Shown one piece after another: positions 26,668 to 34,966 of a stretch of DNA of 64,000 bases; position 1 is the first letter of the stretch, and every line of letters starts with the position of its first letter. Source of the DNA: Sphingomonas anseongensis (GTDB lineage: Bacteria > Pseudomonadota > Alphaproteobacteria > Sphingomonadales > Sphingomonadaceae); NCBI RefSeq assembly GCF_023516495.1, contig NZ_JAMGBC010000001.1:1426001-1490000 (forward strand), given 5' to 3'. Position numbers and translations under genes: made by a program. Below the pieces are notes generated by a model that made no database searches, had not been told where the DNA came from, and was given only the letters and a program-made list of their open reading frames with translations.

Positions 26668-27588
26668 TCAGCCTCGCTCAGGCGCTGGCGGCGGAGGAGG
26701 AGGCGGAGGAGGTGGCGCCGGACACACGTCGGTTGCCAGGACCACGGTTCCGTCGGGGCAGGTTTGAGTCTGCGGCGGCGGAGGCGGTGGCGGTGGCGGT
26801 GGCGGCGGTGGTGGCGGCGGAGGCGGAGGCGGCGCGAAGTTATATGTCAGGCTCAGCATCAGGCTGTGCGATACGAAGCGCGTGCGGTCCTCCAGGAAAA
26901 GCGCTCCACCCGTGCAAGGGGGCTCTTCCGGTAGCGCGTTGCAAACCGCCGGTCCGTTGAAAGCGAAGGACTCGACGTTGTCGCTCGATCCGGCGTGGAA
27001 GTAGCGATACTTCAGGCCGATATCGAAATTCTCGCTAATCGGATAATAGGCCTGGGCGAGCAGCTGCCAGGCGAACTTGCTGTTGCTGTCGCCGAACTGG
27101 TGGACGCCGGCATAGCCGACGCCGGCGCCGACGCCGCCCCCGAAGCCGCCGTTGCCGCCGAAATCGACCCAGCCATTCAGCATCGCCGACCAGACGTTCG
27201 TCTTCTCGTCTATGTCGACATTATCCAGGGTGAACACGGTACCCCCGGCACCGGCATTCAGATCGGTGAACACAATGGGGTCGATGGTGATTTTGCTAGC
27301 CTTGGCGTGCTTGTACCCAAGCTCAGCCTCGGCGCGGAACATGCCGAAATCGTAGCCGCCGACCAAGTCGACATCGAACCCCGTCTTGTACTTGATCCTG
27401 CCGACACGGCCGAAGTCGATGTCGGTGACTGCCGGATTGGTGAAATCGACCGCGCCCAGGATTTTCTGGCTGTTGGCCCAAAGTGCGCCAATGTCCGCGC
27501 CGACGTAAAATGAATTGTCCTTGGCAACTGCTGGTGAAGCAACAGCTATACTCGTCAATGCTACTGCTGAGAGTAAGAGCTTCCGCAT
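26668..27588 (-). CDS. outer-membrane beta-barrel protein with long proline tracts, 306 aa
   Basis: ATG 27588 has AGGGAGAAAATC directly upstream and a signal peptide (MRKLLLSAVALTSIAVASPAVA). Residues about 25-245 form an eight-stranded OmpA/OmpW-like barrel (NSFYVGADIGALW, GFDVDLVGGYDFG, FRAEAELGYK, NFDIGLKYRYFHAG, SHSLMLSLTYNFA). Then come 20 consecutive prolines, a short Cys-bounded insert (TCPDGTVVLATDVCP), about ten more prolines and a stop. OmpA homologues normally continue into a peptidoglycan-binding domain after such a linker; here none follows, so the tail may simply span the periplasm. Two further Cys occur in a loop (CNALPEEPPC). Confidence 0.78.
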   Translation of the reverse strand: MRKLLLSAVALTSIAVASPAVAKDNSFYVGADIGALWANSQKILGAVDFTNPAVTDIDFGRVGRIKYKTGFDVDLVGGYDFGMFRAEAELGYKHAKASKITIDPIVFTDLNAGAGGTVFTLDNVDIDEKTNVWSAMLNGWVDFGGNGGFGGGVGAGVGYAGVHQFGDSNSKFAWQLLAQAYYPISENFDIGLKYRYFHAGSSDNVESFAFNGPAVCNALPEEPPCTGGALFLEDRTRFVSHSLMLSLTYNFAPPPPPPPPPPPPPPPPPPPPQTQTCPDGTVVLATDVCPAPPPPPPPPPPAPERG

Positions 27589-27786
27589 GATTTTCTCCCT
27601 TTGACCTTCTTGCCCCGTGCCAACAGCGGCCGCGGATCCCGTTAGGGAGACAAGCATCAACGACGGGCAGTCGAAGAGAAATCGGGGTTTCTCCCGAGAC
27701 ATTTGGTCGATTCCACGCATGTGCCCGGGCGGCAACGCCTGCGACCAACGACGACATTGTCTTCTCTATTTTGGAAGGTGGGATCG

Positions 27787-29001
27787 ATGCGTCGGCTCAT
27801 GTTGCGCACTAGCCTCGTGGCGCTGCTTGCCACGCAGATCGGGTTGTCCGGATGCGCCACTCCGCAGCGCCTTCCGGCCGTCCCAGCGGCCGAGATGACC
27901 GACACCAGCAAAGTCTTCGGCGAGACGCGCTTCCTAGTCTCACGCGAATCCGGGACCTTTAGAGCGGAAGCATTGAGCTCTCTCGCAAAAGAGCGCAGCT
28001 GGCTCGCCTCTCAGGGAGCAAAAGCGGAACAAGGCCTGCCACCGGCTTCGCTGCTTGCCGTCTCCGGCGGCGGCGACAATGGCGCTTATGGCGCCGGCTT
28101 CCTCAAAGGATGGACCGCCACCGGCTCCCGCCCCGAATTCAAGGTCGTGACTGGAATCAGCACCGGAGCGCTGATCGCACCGTTCGCCTTCCTGGGCCCG
28201 AGATACGATTATGTTCTCGAGCGGGTCTATACGGGCACGGGTCCAAAGGACATTTTCAAGAAGCGCGGGCTTGGCGGTGCGATCTTCGGCGATGCAGTGG
28301 CGGACACTCGCCCGCTCGCGAGGGTGATCGACTCCTACGTCACTCCGGAGCTGCTTGAGGAGATTGCCGGCGAATATGCGAAGGGACGCCTGCTCCTCGT
28401 TGGGACCACCAATCTCGACTCGCTGGAGCCGGTGATCTGGAACATGACCGCAATCGCGGCCTGGAGGGACCCGTACGCAGTGGCACTTTTCCGGAAGGTC
28501 CTGCTCGCCTCCGCCTCGATCCCGGGCGCGTTTCCGCCGGTCATGATCGACGTGGACGTCGACGGGCACCGGTACCAGGAGATGCATGTTGACGGCGGGA
28601 CGATCGCCCAGGTTTTCGCTTACCCGCCCTCGCTGTCCCTCACCAGCGCCCCCGATCGGAAGCGTTTTCTCTATATCATCCGGAACGCGCCGCTGGACGC
28701 CGACTGGGAGAGCGTCAACCGCCGCACGATCAGCATTGCCGCTCGTGCAATCGCATCGCTCACCCGGACCCAGGGTATCGGCGATCTCTACCGGATCTAT
28801 TCAGCGGCAAGCCGCGACCATGTGGATTTCAATCTCACCTTCATTCCAGCGACGTTCGACGCTCCCCACCTCGAGCAATTCGACACCGCTTATATGCGTG
28901 CGCTGTTCCGGGCGGGGTTCACCGCTGCGCAGGCTCCGGCGCCCTGGCGCAAGCGACCGCCGGGATTTAGCGACTCCGGCGAAACCGGCGACGGGCATTA
29001 G
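27787..29001 (+). CDS. patatin-like phospholipase lipoprotein, 404 aa
   Basis: ATG 27787 lies 4 nt after AAGGTGGG. Lipobox LSGC (Cys about 21) indicates lipidation. The patatin fold shows the oxyanion motif SGGGDNGAYGAG, the nucleophile elbow GISTG (Ser about 121), and the catalytic Asp in HVDGG. Such proteins hydrolyse acyl esters of phospholipids at the envelope. Followed after 3 nt by a DUF3047 gene, probably co-transcribed. Confidence 0.85.
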   Translation: MRRLMLRTSLVALLATQIGLSGCATPQRLPAVPAAEMTDTSKVFGETRFLVSRESGTFRAEALSSLAKERSWLASQGAKAEQGLPPASLLAVSGGGDNGAYGAGFLKGWTATGSRPEFKVVTGISTGALIAPFAFLGPRYDYVLERVYTGTGPKDIFKKRGLGGAIFGDAVADTRPLARVIDSYVTPELLEEIAGEYAKGRLLLVGTTNLDSLEPVIWNMTAIAAWRDPYAVALFRKVLLASASIPGAFPPVMIDVDVDGHRYQEMHVDGGTIAQVFAYPPSLSLTSAPDRKRFLYIIRNAPLDADWESVNRRTISIAARAIASLTRTQGIGDLYRIYSAASRDHVDFNLTFIPATFDAPHLEQFDTAYMRALFRAGFTAAQAPAPWRKRPPGFSDSGETGDGH

Positions 29002-29004
29002 GCC

Positions 29005-29727
29005 GTGCGAGCAATGGCCGCCTTTGCGCTTCTGCTGACTGCGTCGGCACCGGATTCCGGCCCCCTCTGGGTCGGCCAGTTCTCGACGCCAGGGGCTCCG
29101 CCCAAACCTTGGCGAATGGTCGCTCGAAGCGGGACTCCCGCAACGCATTATCGAGTGACGAGGGTCGCCGGCCGAATGGCGGTCGAGGCGACCGTCAACA
29201 AGAGCATGTCGATGCTCGCCAGGCACGTAACGGTCGACCTCAAGAAGACGCCGATTTTGTGCTGGCGCTGGAATGTGGACGGGCCGGTCGCCAAAGCCGA
29301 CATGACGAAGAAGAGCGGCGATGATTATGCAGCCCGGATCTATGTCGGGTTCGACATGCCCGACTCGGCGCTTTCGGGCTCCACGAAGTTCAAGCTCGGG
29401 CTCGCTCGGGCGCTGCTGGGAAAGGACGTTCCGGACGCAGCGCTGATCTACGTCTGGGACAACGTCCATCCGGTCGGCACCGCCCGCAAGAGTGCCTATA
29501 ACGATCGCACTCAGCTGATCGTCAGCGAAACCGGCGGCGGGCGGGCGAAATCCTGGGTATCGGAACGCGCCGACATAGCCTCGGACTTCGCAAAGGCCTT
29601 CACAAACCTGCCCGGCACGCCCGTTGGCATCGCCCTGGCTGCAGACGGTGACAACACGCACAGCATCGGCCGCGCCGCGTTCAGCGACATCCACTTCGTC
29701 GCTCGAAACCAGCCCTGCCGCGCCTAG
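29005..29727 (+). CDS. DUF3047 secreted protein, 240 aa
   Basis: Starts at GTG 29005 (or ATG 29014), 3 nt after the patatin stop; the GTG gives the basic residue expected at the start of the signal peptide (MRAMAAFALLLTASA). Conserved DUF3047 features include LCWRWNVDGPVAKADMTKKSGDDYAARIYVGF and ALIYVWDNVHPVGTARKSAYNDRTQLIV. Sandwich-like beta protein, function unknown. Linked position with the lipase suggests a joint role in the envelope. Confidence 0.78.
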   Translation: MRAMAAFALLLTASAPDSGPLWVGQFSTPGAPPKPWRMVARSGTPATHYRVTRVAGRMAVEATVNKSMSMLARHVTVDLKKTPILCWRWNVDGPVAKADMTKKSGDDYAARIYVGFDMPDSALSGSTKFKLGLARALLGKDVPDAALIYVWDNVHPVGTARKSAYNDRTQLIVSETGGGRAKSWVSERADIASDFAKAFTNLPGTPVGIALAADGDNTHSIGRAAFSDIHFVARNQPCRA

Positions 29728-29822
29728 GCCCCCATCCCCGGCAAGAGCGCGGGTTTCCACCGATGGAGCAACCCCTGAGCCGGTGCGATGCAATTCCCGA
29801 GTCAAACCTCGAGGAACCACCA

Positions 29823-30509
29823 ATGCCCGCAGCTGCTCTTATGCTCCGACCGATCGCTCTTGCGGCGTGCGTGCTACTCACACCGGCGACCGCGCTTGCA
29901 CAGACGCGCGATCACGCTCCCGTCAGCCTGCCGTCCGCGAACAAGATGAGCCAGGACAAGGCGAATTCGGAATCGTGGACCTATGTCCAGCCGGCGTCCA
30001 AATTTCAGAAATACCGGACCGTGATCGTCGACGAAACAACGGTCTACACCGGTCCCGATTCGCAGTTCGAAGGAATAGACCCGGCGGACCGGGCGAGATT
30101 CGCGAACATGATCACGCAGGAGCTTCGGCCTGAGATCGCCAAGTCGTTTCCTGCTCCGGCGCGAGCTCAGGCCGACACCCTTCGGCTGCACGTGACGATC
30201 CTGGGAGCGCAAAAGACCAAAGGCGGTATCGCAACCGCGACCCGGGTGACGATGTTCGGCTTTGCAACCAGCGCGCTCAAAAGCGCCCTGGGAAAGCAGG
30301 GATCCCTAACCGGCTCGATTCTTTACGCGGTTGAGCTTCGCGATGCCCGGACGAACGAGCTGCTCCTTGCCGCCGTGAGGCGCCGCACGCCCGACCCGCT
30401 CGACATTCCAGCGACGCTGTCCACGACCGACACCGTCAAAGCGGTTGCGCGAGAATTTGCGGACGGCGCCCGTAAACGTCTCGAAGAACTAACCGGATTA
30501 CGTCGCTGA
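29823..30509 (+). CDS. DUF3313 family secreted protein, 228 aa
   Basis: ATG 29823 has GAGGAACCACCA upstream. Signal peptide (MLRPIALAACVLLTPATALA). Mature part with the DUF3313 pattern: KFQKYRTVIVDETTVYTGPDSQFEGIDPADRARFANMI, then LRLHVTILGAQKTKGG and a glycine-lined segment (GSLTGSILYAVELRDARTNELLLAAVRR). Function unknown; family members are often lipoproteins, but here there is no lipobox Cys. Confidence 0.7.
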   Translation: MPAAALMLRPIALAACVLLTPATALAQTRDHAPVSLPSANKMSQDKANSESWTYVQPASKFQKYRTVIVDETTVYTGPDSQFEGIDPADRARFANMITQELRPEIAKSFPAPARAQADTLRLHVTILGAQKTKGGIATATRVTMFGFATSALKSALGKQGSLTGSILYAVELRDARTNELLLAAVRRRTPDPLDIPATLSTTDTVKAVAREFADGARKRLEELTGLRR

Positions 30510-30717
30510 CCCTCGTTTGCCTGGACAAGTAACATATACGACTAACAAAGGACCGGCGGTTTAAGATTAAATGAATCAGTTACGGTTCGATGGGGAAGCG
30601 TTCAATGATAAGTTAAATTCATCGACTCTGGCGGGAACTGCTGTATTTTAGCCTCGCCGAGTCTCTTCGCCACGGGGGTGCCAGTTCGTGGCGCTATTCA
30701 GGGGTAGGGGCGTCGCT

Positions 30718-31494
30718 ATGGACTACGAAGCGCCAGCCAATTCTTTGGTCGCGCCATCGACTGCGCCGATCGCATTTTCATTTTGCGCCGAAGGCGCAGT
30801 TCCATCCAACAGCGGGTCGACGCCCGCGGCAGCCGATGAACTGCCGCGCAGCGCCGCATTCGAATTGATGGAAGAGCGGTTGAGAGCGCACGAATACGAA
30901 CGGCTTCGCATGGGCCGCGACCTCCACGACAGCGCCGGCCAATTGGTCATTTCGCTTGAACTAAGCCTTGCCCGTCTGAGGGAGATTGAGGGGCGTTGCA
31001 GTCACGAGGCCCTGATCGAGGAAATCCAGGAAACCGTCAGGAAGATAGACAACGAAATTCGCACCTTGGCCTTTCTCGATTATCCGGCGCAATTGAGGGA
31101 GCGGGGCTTGTTCGACGCTGTTCGCACCCTTGCGCGCGGAATGGAAAGGCGTACCGGGATCCGAACAACCGTCGAAACGATCGGGAGCGTGGGCGATATG
31201 CCCGAGGATGTCGCGACCGCGCTTCTACGGGTTGCCCAGGAGGCGCTGGCGAACATCCATCGCCACGCCCATGCTTCGATCGCGCGGATCGTCCTCAGGC
31301 GATTTGCGGGTGCCATCCAGATCTCGGTTCGCGACAATGGCGTGGGGATGGCCTCCGCTCCCGACCAGACCGGCGTTCAAGGCATAGGAATGCAGGGCAT
31401 GCGCCACCGCATCGAGGCGCTTCGGGGAGCGTTCAAGGTGACGAGGTTGAAGCACGGAACGCGGATTTCGGCCTTGGTTCCTCTGCCCGCTTGA
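30718..31494 (+). CDS. NarX/DegS-type sensor histidine kinase, 258 aa
   Basis: Cytoplasmic kinase without membrane helices. HisKA_3 dimerisation box with phospho-acceptor His70 in GRDLHDSAGQLVISLELSLARL, then an HATPase_c domain with N box (RVAQEALANIHRHAHA), G1 (VRDNGVGM) and G2 (GIGMQGMRHRIEALRG). ATG 30718 is preferred to GTG 30688. The first 50 residues are low-complexity and lack a known sensor domain, so the signal may come from a partner. It converges on the LuxR-type regulator gene 19 nt away, its likely partner. Confidence 0.85.
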   Translation: MDYEAPANSLVAPSTAPIAFSFCAEGAVPSNSGSTPAAADELPRSAAFELMEERLRAHEYERLRMGRDLHDSAGQLVISLELSLARLREIEGRCSHEALIEEIQETVRKIDNEIRTLAFLDYPAQLRERGLFDAVRTLARGMERRTGIRTTVETIGSVGDMPEDVATALLRVAQEALANIHRHAHASIARIVLRRFAGAIQISVRDNGVGMASAPDQTGVQGIGMQGMRHRIEALRGAFKVTRLKHGTRISALVPLPA

Positions 31495-31513
31495 AGCGAA
31501 GCCGCGCTCCGGG

Positions 31514-32161
31514 TCACGCCTGGATCAGCTGGTTCCTCACTGCGTAGCGCACCAGGTCGGCAGTGGTCTTGAGGTTCAGCTTTCGCATCGCGCTGGCCCG
31601 GTGTGTTTCCACCGTCTTGATGCTGATGTTCAGCCGCGCAGCGATCACCTTGTTGATGCGGCCCTCCGCCACCTGTTGGACGACTTCGCGCTCGCGGTGC
31701 GTAAGGCTGCTGGCGAGCGGGTGAGGCTTGCTGTCCAGGAATTGCTCGAGAAGCGCGTCCGAGATCGCGCCCGAGAAGTAAGAGCGCCGAATGGAAAGCG
31801 AATCGAGGGCAGCGAGCAGATGCTTTTCAGTGTCGGATTTGAGCACGAACCCGCGCACTCCGGCGCGAAGGATGTTCATGATGATCTCTTCGCGGTCATG
31901 CATCGTGTAGAGGAGGATCTCGATCCGTGGGAATTCGCGCTTGAGCGCGTGGGACAGGTCGAGGCCGTTCAATTCCGGGATCGAATAGTCGAGGATCGCG
32001 ATGTCCGGTCGAGTCTCCTTGGCGACCTTTAGCCCGGTCCGGCCGTCGGCGGCCTCGCCAACGACCTGATAGTTCGGCTTCGTTTCCAACAATTGCCGAA
32101 CGCCTCGCCGAATGGCGTCATGGTCGTCGATGATGATTACCCGGCGGATCGGACTGGTCAT
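31514..32161 (-). CDS. NarL/FixJ-type response regulator, 215 aa
   Basis: Receiver domain with acidic pocket D12-D13, phospho-acceptor D58 (AILDYSIPEL), conserved Thr/Ser region (LLYTMHD) and Lys (FVLKSDTE), then a LuxR-type helix-turn-helix (LTHREREVVQQVAEGRINKVIAARLNISIKTVETHRASAMRKL). Expected to bind DNA as a dimer once phosphorylated by the convergent kinase. Its start faces the intergenic region 32162-32475. Confidence 0.88.
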   Translation of the reverse strand: MTSPIRRVIIIDDHDAIRRGVRQLLETKPNYQVVGEAADGRTGLKVAKETRPDIAILDYSIPELNGLDLSHALKREFPRIEILLYTMHDREEIIMNILRAGVRGFVLKSDTEKHLLAALDSLSIRRSYFSGAISDALLEQFLDSKPHPLASSLTHREREVVQQVAEGRINKVIAARLNISIKTVETHRASAMRKLNLKTTADLVRYAVRNQLIQA

Positions 32162-32475
32162 TGCACTTTGTCCGTGCCCTGTTCGCCCGGACAGACTCCG
32201 GACCTGCCCATCTTAACATAGGTGTGGCATTTAAGGGTAAACATACTCAGCTCGCCCCCTGGGATTACATTGCAGACTAAGCGCGCTCCGAAGGAAGCCA
32301 ATCGGGGTAAACCCACATCGCGCATTATCATTGGAGTAAGCCTTCGGTGGGGATCGCAGAGGCTGAGGGGTCGCAATCCGCTTACTTCGGGGTTTGCCCG
32401 ATGCCGCGCGCCTCGAAGCACCCTTATCCGTCTTCGAAGATCGGTCGCATCCTGCCCGAACGTGACGAGGTGACA
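32162..32475. other. intergenic region between divergent response regulator and small membrane protein
   Basis: 314 nt. An open frame runs through part of it in phase with the membrane protein, but its sequence (Pro/Arg/Ser mix) is not protein-like and the good ribosome site is at 32469. The segment 32216-32275 is AT-richer and probably contains the two divergent promoters. No clear operator or hairpin found. Confidence 0.5.
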
Positions 32476-32937
32476 ATGTCCCAGCACGCGCACTCCGCCT
32501 CGCTGATGCCCGCCCTCGCCGAGCCGCCTTCGAACCGACAGCGCACGTTCCTTCGCTACTATACGGGGACGCTCATCGATCTGGTCGTCCTGGGCCTGTT
32601 CGACGAATTTTCGGACAATGTCTGGGTTCACTCCTTCTCGATCGCGCTGCTTGCCGCCATCGTGCTCCAGGCCCTGCTCAAGCTGACCATCGGCATCGAA
32701 CATTGGGTGCTCGGTTTCATAAGCAGCGACGGCTGGATGAAGGTCGTGAAGCTTTTCGTGGCTTGGATCATCCTTTTCGGATCCAAGTTCGTCATCCTCG
32801 AGGCGCTGTCATTCGCATTCGGCGACAAGGTTCGCTTCGAGGGCATCTTCCACGGGATCGTGTGGCTCATCATCGTGGTTGTGGTGATGCTCGCAGCCGA
32901 AGAGATTGTGGTGCGTTTCTACAGACGGCTCGCCTAA
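32476..32937 (+). CDS. four-helix membrane protein of unknown function, 153 aa
   Basis: ATG 32476 has GAGGTGACA directly upstream. After a hydrophilic N-terminus come four membrane-type helices: FLRYYTGTLIDLVVLGLFDEF, FSIALLAAIVLQALLKLTIG, VVKLFVAWIILFGSKFVILEAL and GIFHGIVWLIIVVVVMLAAEEIVVRF. No conserved enzyme motif seen and no family recognised. Divergent from the response regulator, so it may be part of its regulon. Confidence 0.6.
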   Translation: MSQHAHSASLMPALAEPPSNRQRTFLRYYTGTLIDLVVLGLFDEFSDNVWVHSFSIALLAAIVLQALLKLTIGIEHWVLGFISSDGWMKVVKLFVAWIILFGSKFVILEALSFAFGDKVRFEGIFHGIVWLIIVVVVMLAAEEIVVRFYRRLA

Positions 32938-32953
32938 AGGTTCGCTTCTGAAG

Positions 32954-32969
32954 TCAGGTGTTTACCTGA
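32954..32969 (+). terminator. short hairpin after the four-helix membrane protein
   Basis: TCAGGT-GTTT-ACCTGA is a 6-bp perfect stem 16 nt after the stop at 32937, with no T-run following. Weak evidence; it might equally be an operator for the sulfotransferase gene. Confidence 0.3.
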
Positions 32970-33004
32970 TGGGTCGACTGGGAATCCCGTGAGACGAATT
33001 GGCC

Positions 33005-34090
33005 ATGAAATGGTCACGCGTCCCTGACGATCGCCCGCCCGAGCGCACCGCCTGGTGTTCGATTGTCGGAGCTCCTCGCTGCGGAACGACGTCGCTGGCG
33101 CGATATCTAAGCGGCCACCCGGACATTTTGCTGTCTAGCGTCAAGGAGCCGCACTTCTTTTCGAGGCGCGATCTTCGCAGCTGGCCAACTGCCGATGTGA
33201 CTCGCTTCGTTCGGAAGGACTACGTCGAGCACTTCTTTCCGGGGCAGACGGAGCGGGAGATGCTTCTCGACGGCTCCGTGTCGTACCTTTACGCGCCCGA
33301 ACGGCTGGAGCCGGCACTGAGGCTTTGGCCATCGGCCAAATTCATCATCATGGTGCGAAATCCGCTGGAAATGCTTCCGTCGCTGCATCAGCGGCTGATC
33401 TGCACCGGCGACGAGGACGTGCAGGATTTCGAGCAGGCATGGTCGCTTGTCGCCGAGCGGCGAAGCGGCCGGCACATACCGCGCTGCTGCATTGACCCTC
33501 GGCTCCTCGACTATGAGGAGATCGGCCGATTGGGCAAACATCTGGCCAACTTCTTCGAAGTCGTGGGCCGAGAGCGCTGCTTTGTGTCGGTCTTCGATGA
33601 TCTCGTCGAGGACCCAGCAAAGCAGTACGCCGAGATCGTCGACTTTCTTGGCCTCCCGCCCGACACTCGGGCAGAGTTTCCGGCCTTTCGTGCGAGGACC
33701 GGCGTTCGCAGCGCAGCTTTGCAGCGACTGTTGAAACGGCCTCCGAAGGCGGCCCGACCGCTGCTGGCCAGCGCGGCTGATCTCCACCGGGACGGGCGCA
33801 GCGCGGGCAAACATTCAAGCCTGGTCATGAAGGTGCGAAAGCGGCTTCTGAACTGGAACAAATCCGCCGCGCGGCCGGTCCAGCTCCCGGGCCGGCTTCG
33901 TGAAGAAATAAGGGCCGCGCTGGCGGATGACCTCGCCGTTCTTTCGGGCCTTCTGGGGCGTGATCTCACTCAGTGGATGGCGCGCGCAAATCGCCAGCTG
34001 GAAACCGAACGTCCTGTCAATTCCCCGATCCGCCGGGCTTGGCCGGCGCTCGGGTTGAATGCCGCCGCCAGTGCGGGATTCCCCCGATAA
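33005..34090 (+). CDS. sulfotransferase family protein, 361 aa
   Basis: Transfers sulfate from PAPS to a hydroxyl or amine acceptor. The 5'-phosphosulfate loop is clear (SIVGAPRCGTTSLARYLSGHP, residues about 20-40), as is the 3'-phosphate motif (KFIIMVRNPLEMLPSLHQRL, about 112-132) and the later FDDLVEDPAKQYAEIVDFLGL. This is the heparan-sulfate-type (Sulfotransfer_1/3) fold. No signal peptide. Acceptor unknown; no PAPS or capsule gene is next to it. ATG 33005 chosen over a TTG two codons upstream. Confidence 0.83.
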   Translation: MKWSRVPDDRPPERTAWCSIVGAPRCGTTSLARYLSGHPDILLSSVKEPHFFSRRDLRSWPTADVTRFVRKDYVEHFFPGQTEREMLLDGSVSYLYAPERLEPALRLWPSAKFIIMVRNPLEMLPSLHQRLICTGDEDVQDFEQAWSLVAERRSGRHIPRCCIDPRLLDYEEIGRLGKHLANFFEVVGRERCFVSVFDDLVEDPAKQYAEIVDFLGLPPDTRAEFPAFRARTGVRSAALQRLLKRPPKAARPLLASAADLHRDGRSAGKHSSLVMKVRKRLLNWNKSAARPVQLPGRLREEIRAALADDLAVLSGLLGRDLTQWMARANRQLETERPVNSPIRRAWPALGLNAAASAGFPR

Positions 34091-34161
34091 AAGCCCCTCA
34101 GTGCCGGTGTTACCGCCTGCTTCCATAGCAGTTTGACTGCGCGGGGCATGGAGACTGGCAG

Positions 34162-34965
34162 ATGAAAAGCAGCCGCACTCGAATCGCCATACTTGGCGTG
34201 GCGACGATCGCCCTGGCCGCCTGCCAGAAGACCGACGACAAGACTGGGACGACCCTTCCGAAAACAGAAACCCAGGCGCCGAAGACGTCGGCGGTCGTCA
34301 ATCCGGAAGCGGTCGCCGCGCTGCGGAACATGAGCCGCTATCTCACCTCGCTCACCACTGCCGAAATCACGTCGAACGGATCGATCGACGTGGTGACCGA
34401 GGATGGCCAGCGGATCCAGATGGACGGCGTTACAAACTACAAGCTGCGCAAGCCCGGCTTCGTCATCGACTTCAAGAGCGATCTGAAGAACCGGCGCTTC
34501 TATTACGACGGTAAGACCTTCACCGAATACACTCCGGGAACGGGGTTCTACGCGACGGTTCCAGCGCCGGGGACCAACCGCGAAGCGCTCGTGGCGATGT
34601 ACAAGCAGTACGGCATATCGCTGCCGCTCGAGGACCTTTTCCGCTGGGGCGACCCTGCGGGCCGGCCGGACGACCAGCTCAAGTCCGCCTATCAGGTCGG
34701 CACCGCTACCATCGATGGCGTTGCGACTGACCATTACGCCTTCCGCGAGGGTGAGGCCGACTGGGAGCTTTGGATCCAGCAGGGAGACCAGCCGCTTCCG
34801 CGCAAGATGGTGATCGTCGACCGCACGGATGATGCTCGTCCGACATTCACTGCCAGGCTCGACTGGAAGATCAATCCGCCGCTTTCAAACAGCGATTTCA
34901 CCTTCGTCCCGGCGGCAAGCGACAAGCGCATTGGCCTCGCCAAGTTCCAGGAAACAGGAGAGTAA
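34162..34965 (+). CDS. DUF2092 lipoprotein, 267 aa
   Basis: Lipobox ALAAC (Cys about 21), then a low-complexity Thr/Lys linker and a LolA/LolB-like beta fold typical of DUF2092: VAALRNMSRYLTSLTTAEITSNGSIDVVTEDGQRIQMDGVTNYKLRKPGF and GDQPLPRKMVIVDRTDDARPTFTARLDWKINPPLSNSDFTFVP. May carry a hydrophobic ligand in the periplasm (inferred from fold). The next gene begins one base after its stop codon. Confidence 0.8.
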   Translation: MKSSRTRIAILGVATIALAACQKTDDKTGTTLPKTETQAPKTSAVVNPEAVAALRNMSRYLTSLTTAEITSNGSIDVVTEDGQRIQMDGVTNYKLRKPGFVIDFKSDLKNRRFYYDGKTFTEYTPGTGFYATVPAPGTNREALVAMYKQYGISLPLEDLFRWGDPAGRPDDQLKSAYQVGTATIDGVATDHYAFREGEADWELWIQQGDQPLPRKMVIVDRTDDARPTFTARLDWKINPPLSNSDFTFVPAASDKRIGLAKFQETGE

Positions 34966-34966
34966 C

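Noticed and set aside
26770-26835. GGCGGT/GGCGGA microsatellite as a possible phase-variation tract
   Set aside because: It is a mix of proline codons with no uniform unit, so slippage would mostly be in frame by three and change only the number of prolines.
32347-32475. In-frame N-terminal extension of the four-helix membrane protein
   Set aside because: The composition is not protein-like and the good Shine-Dalgarno is at the internal ATG 32476.
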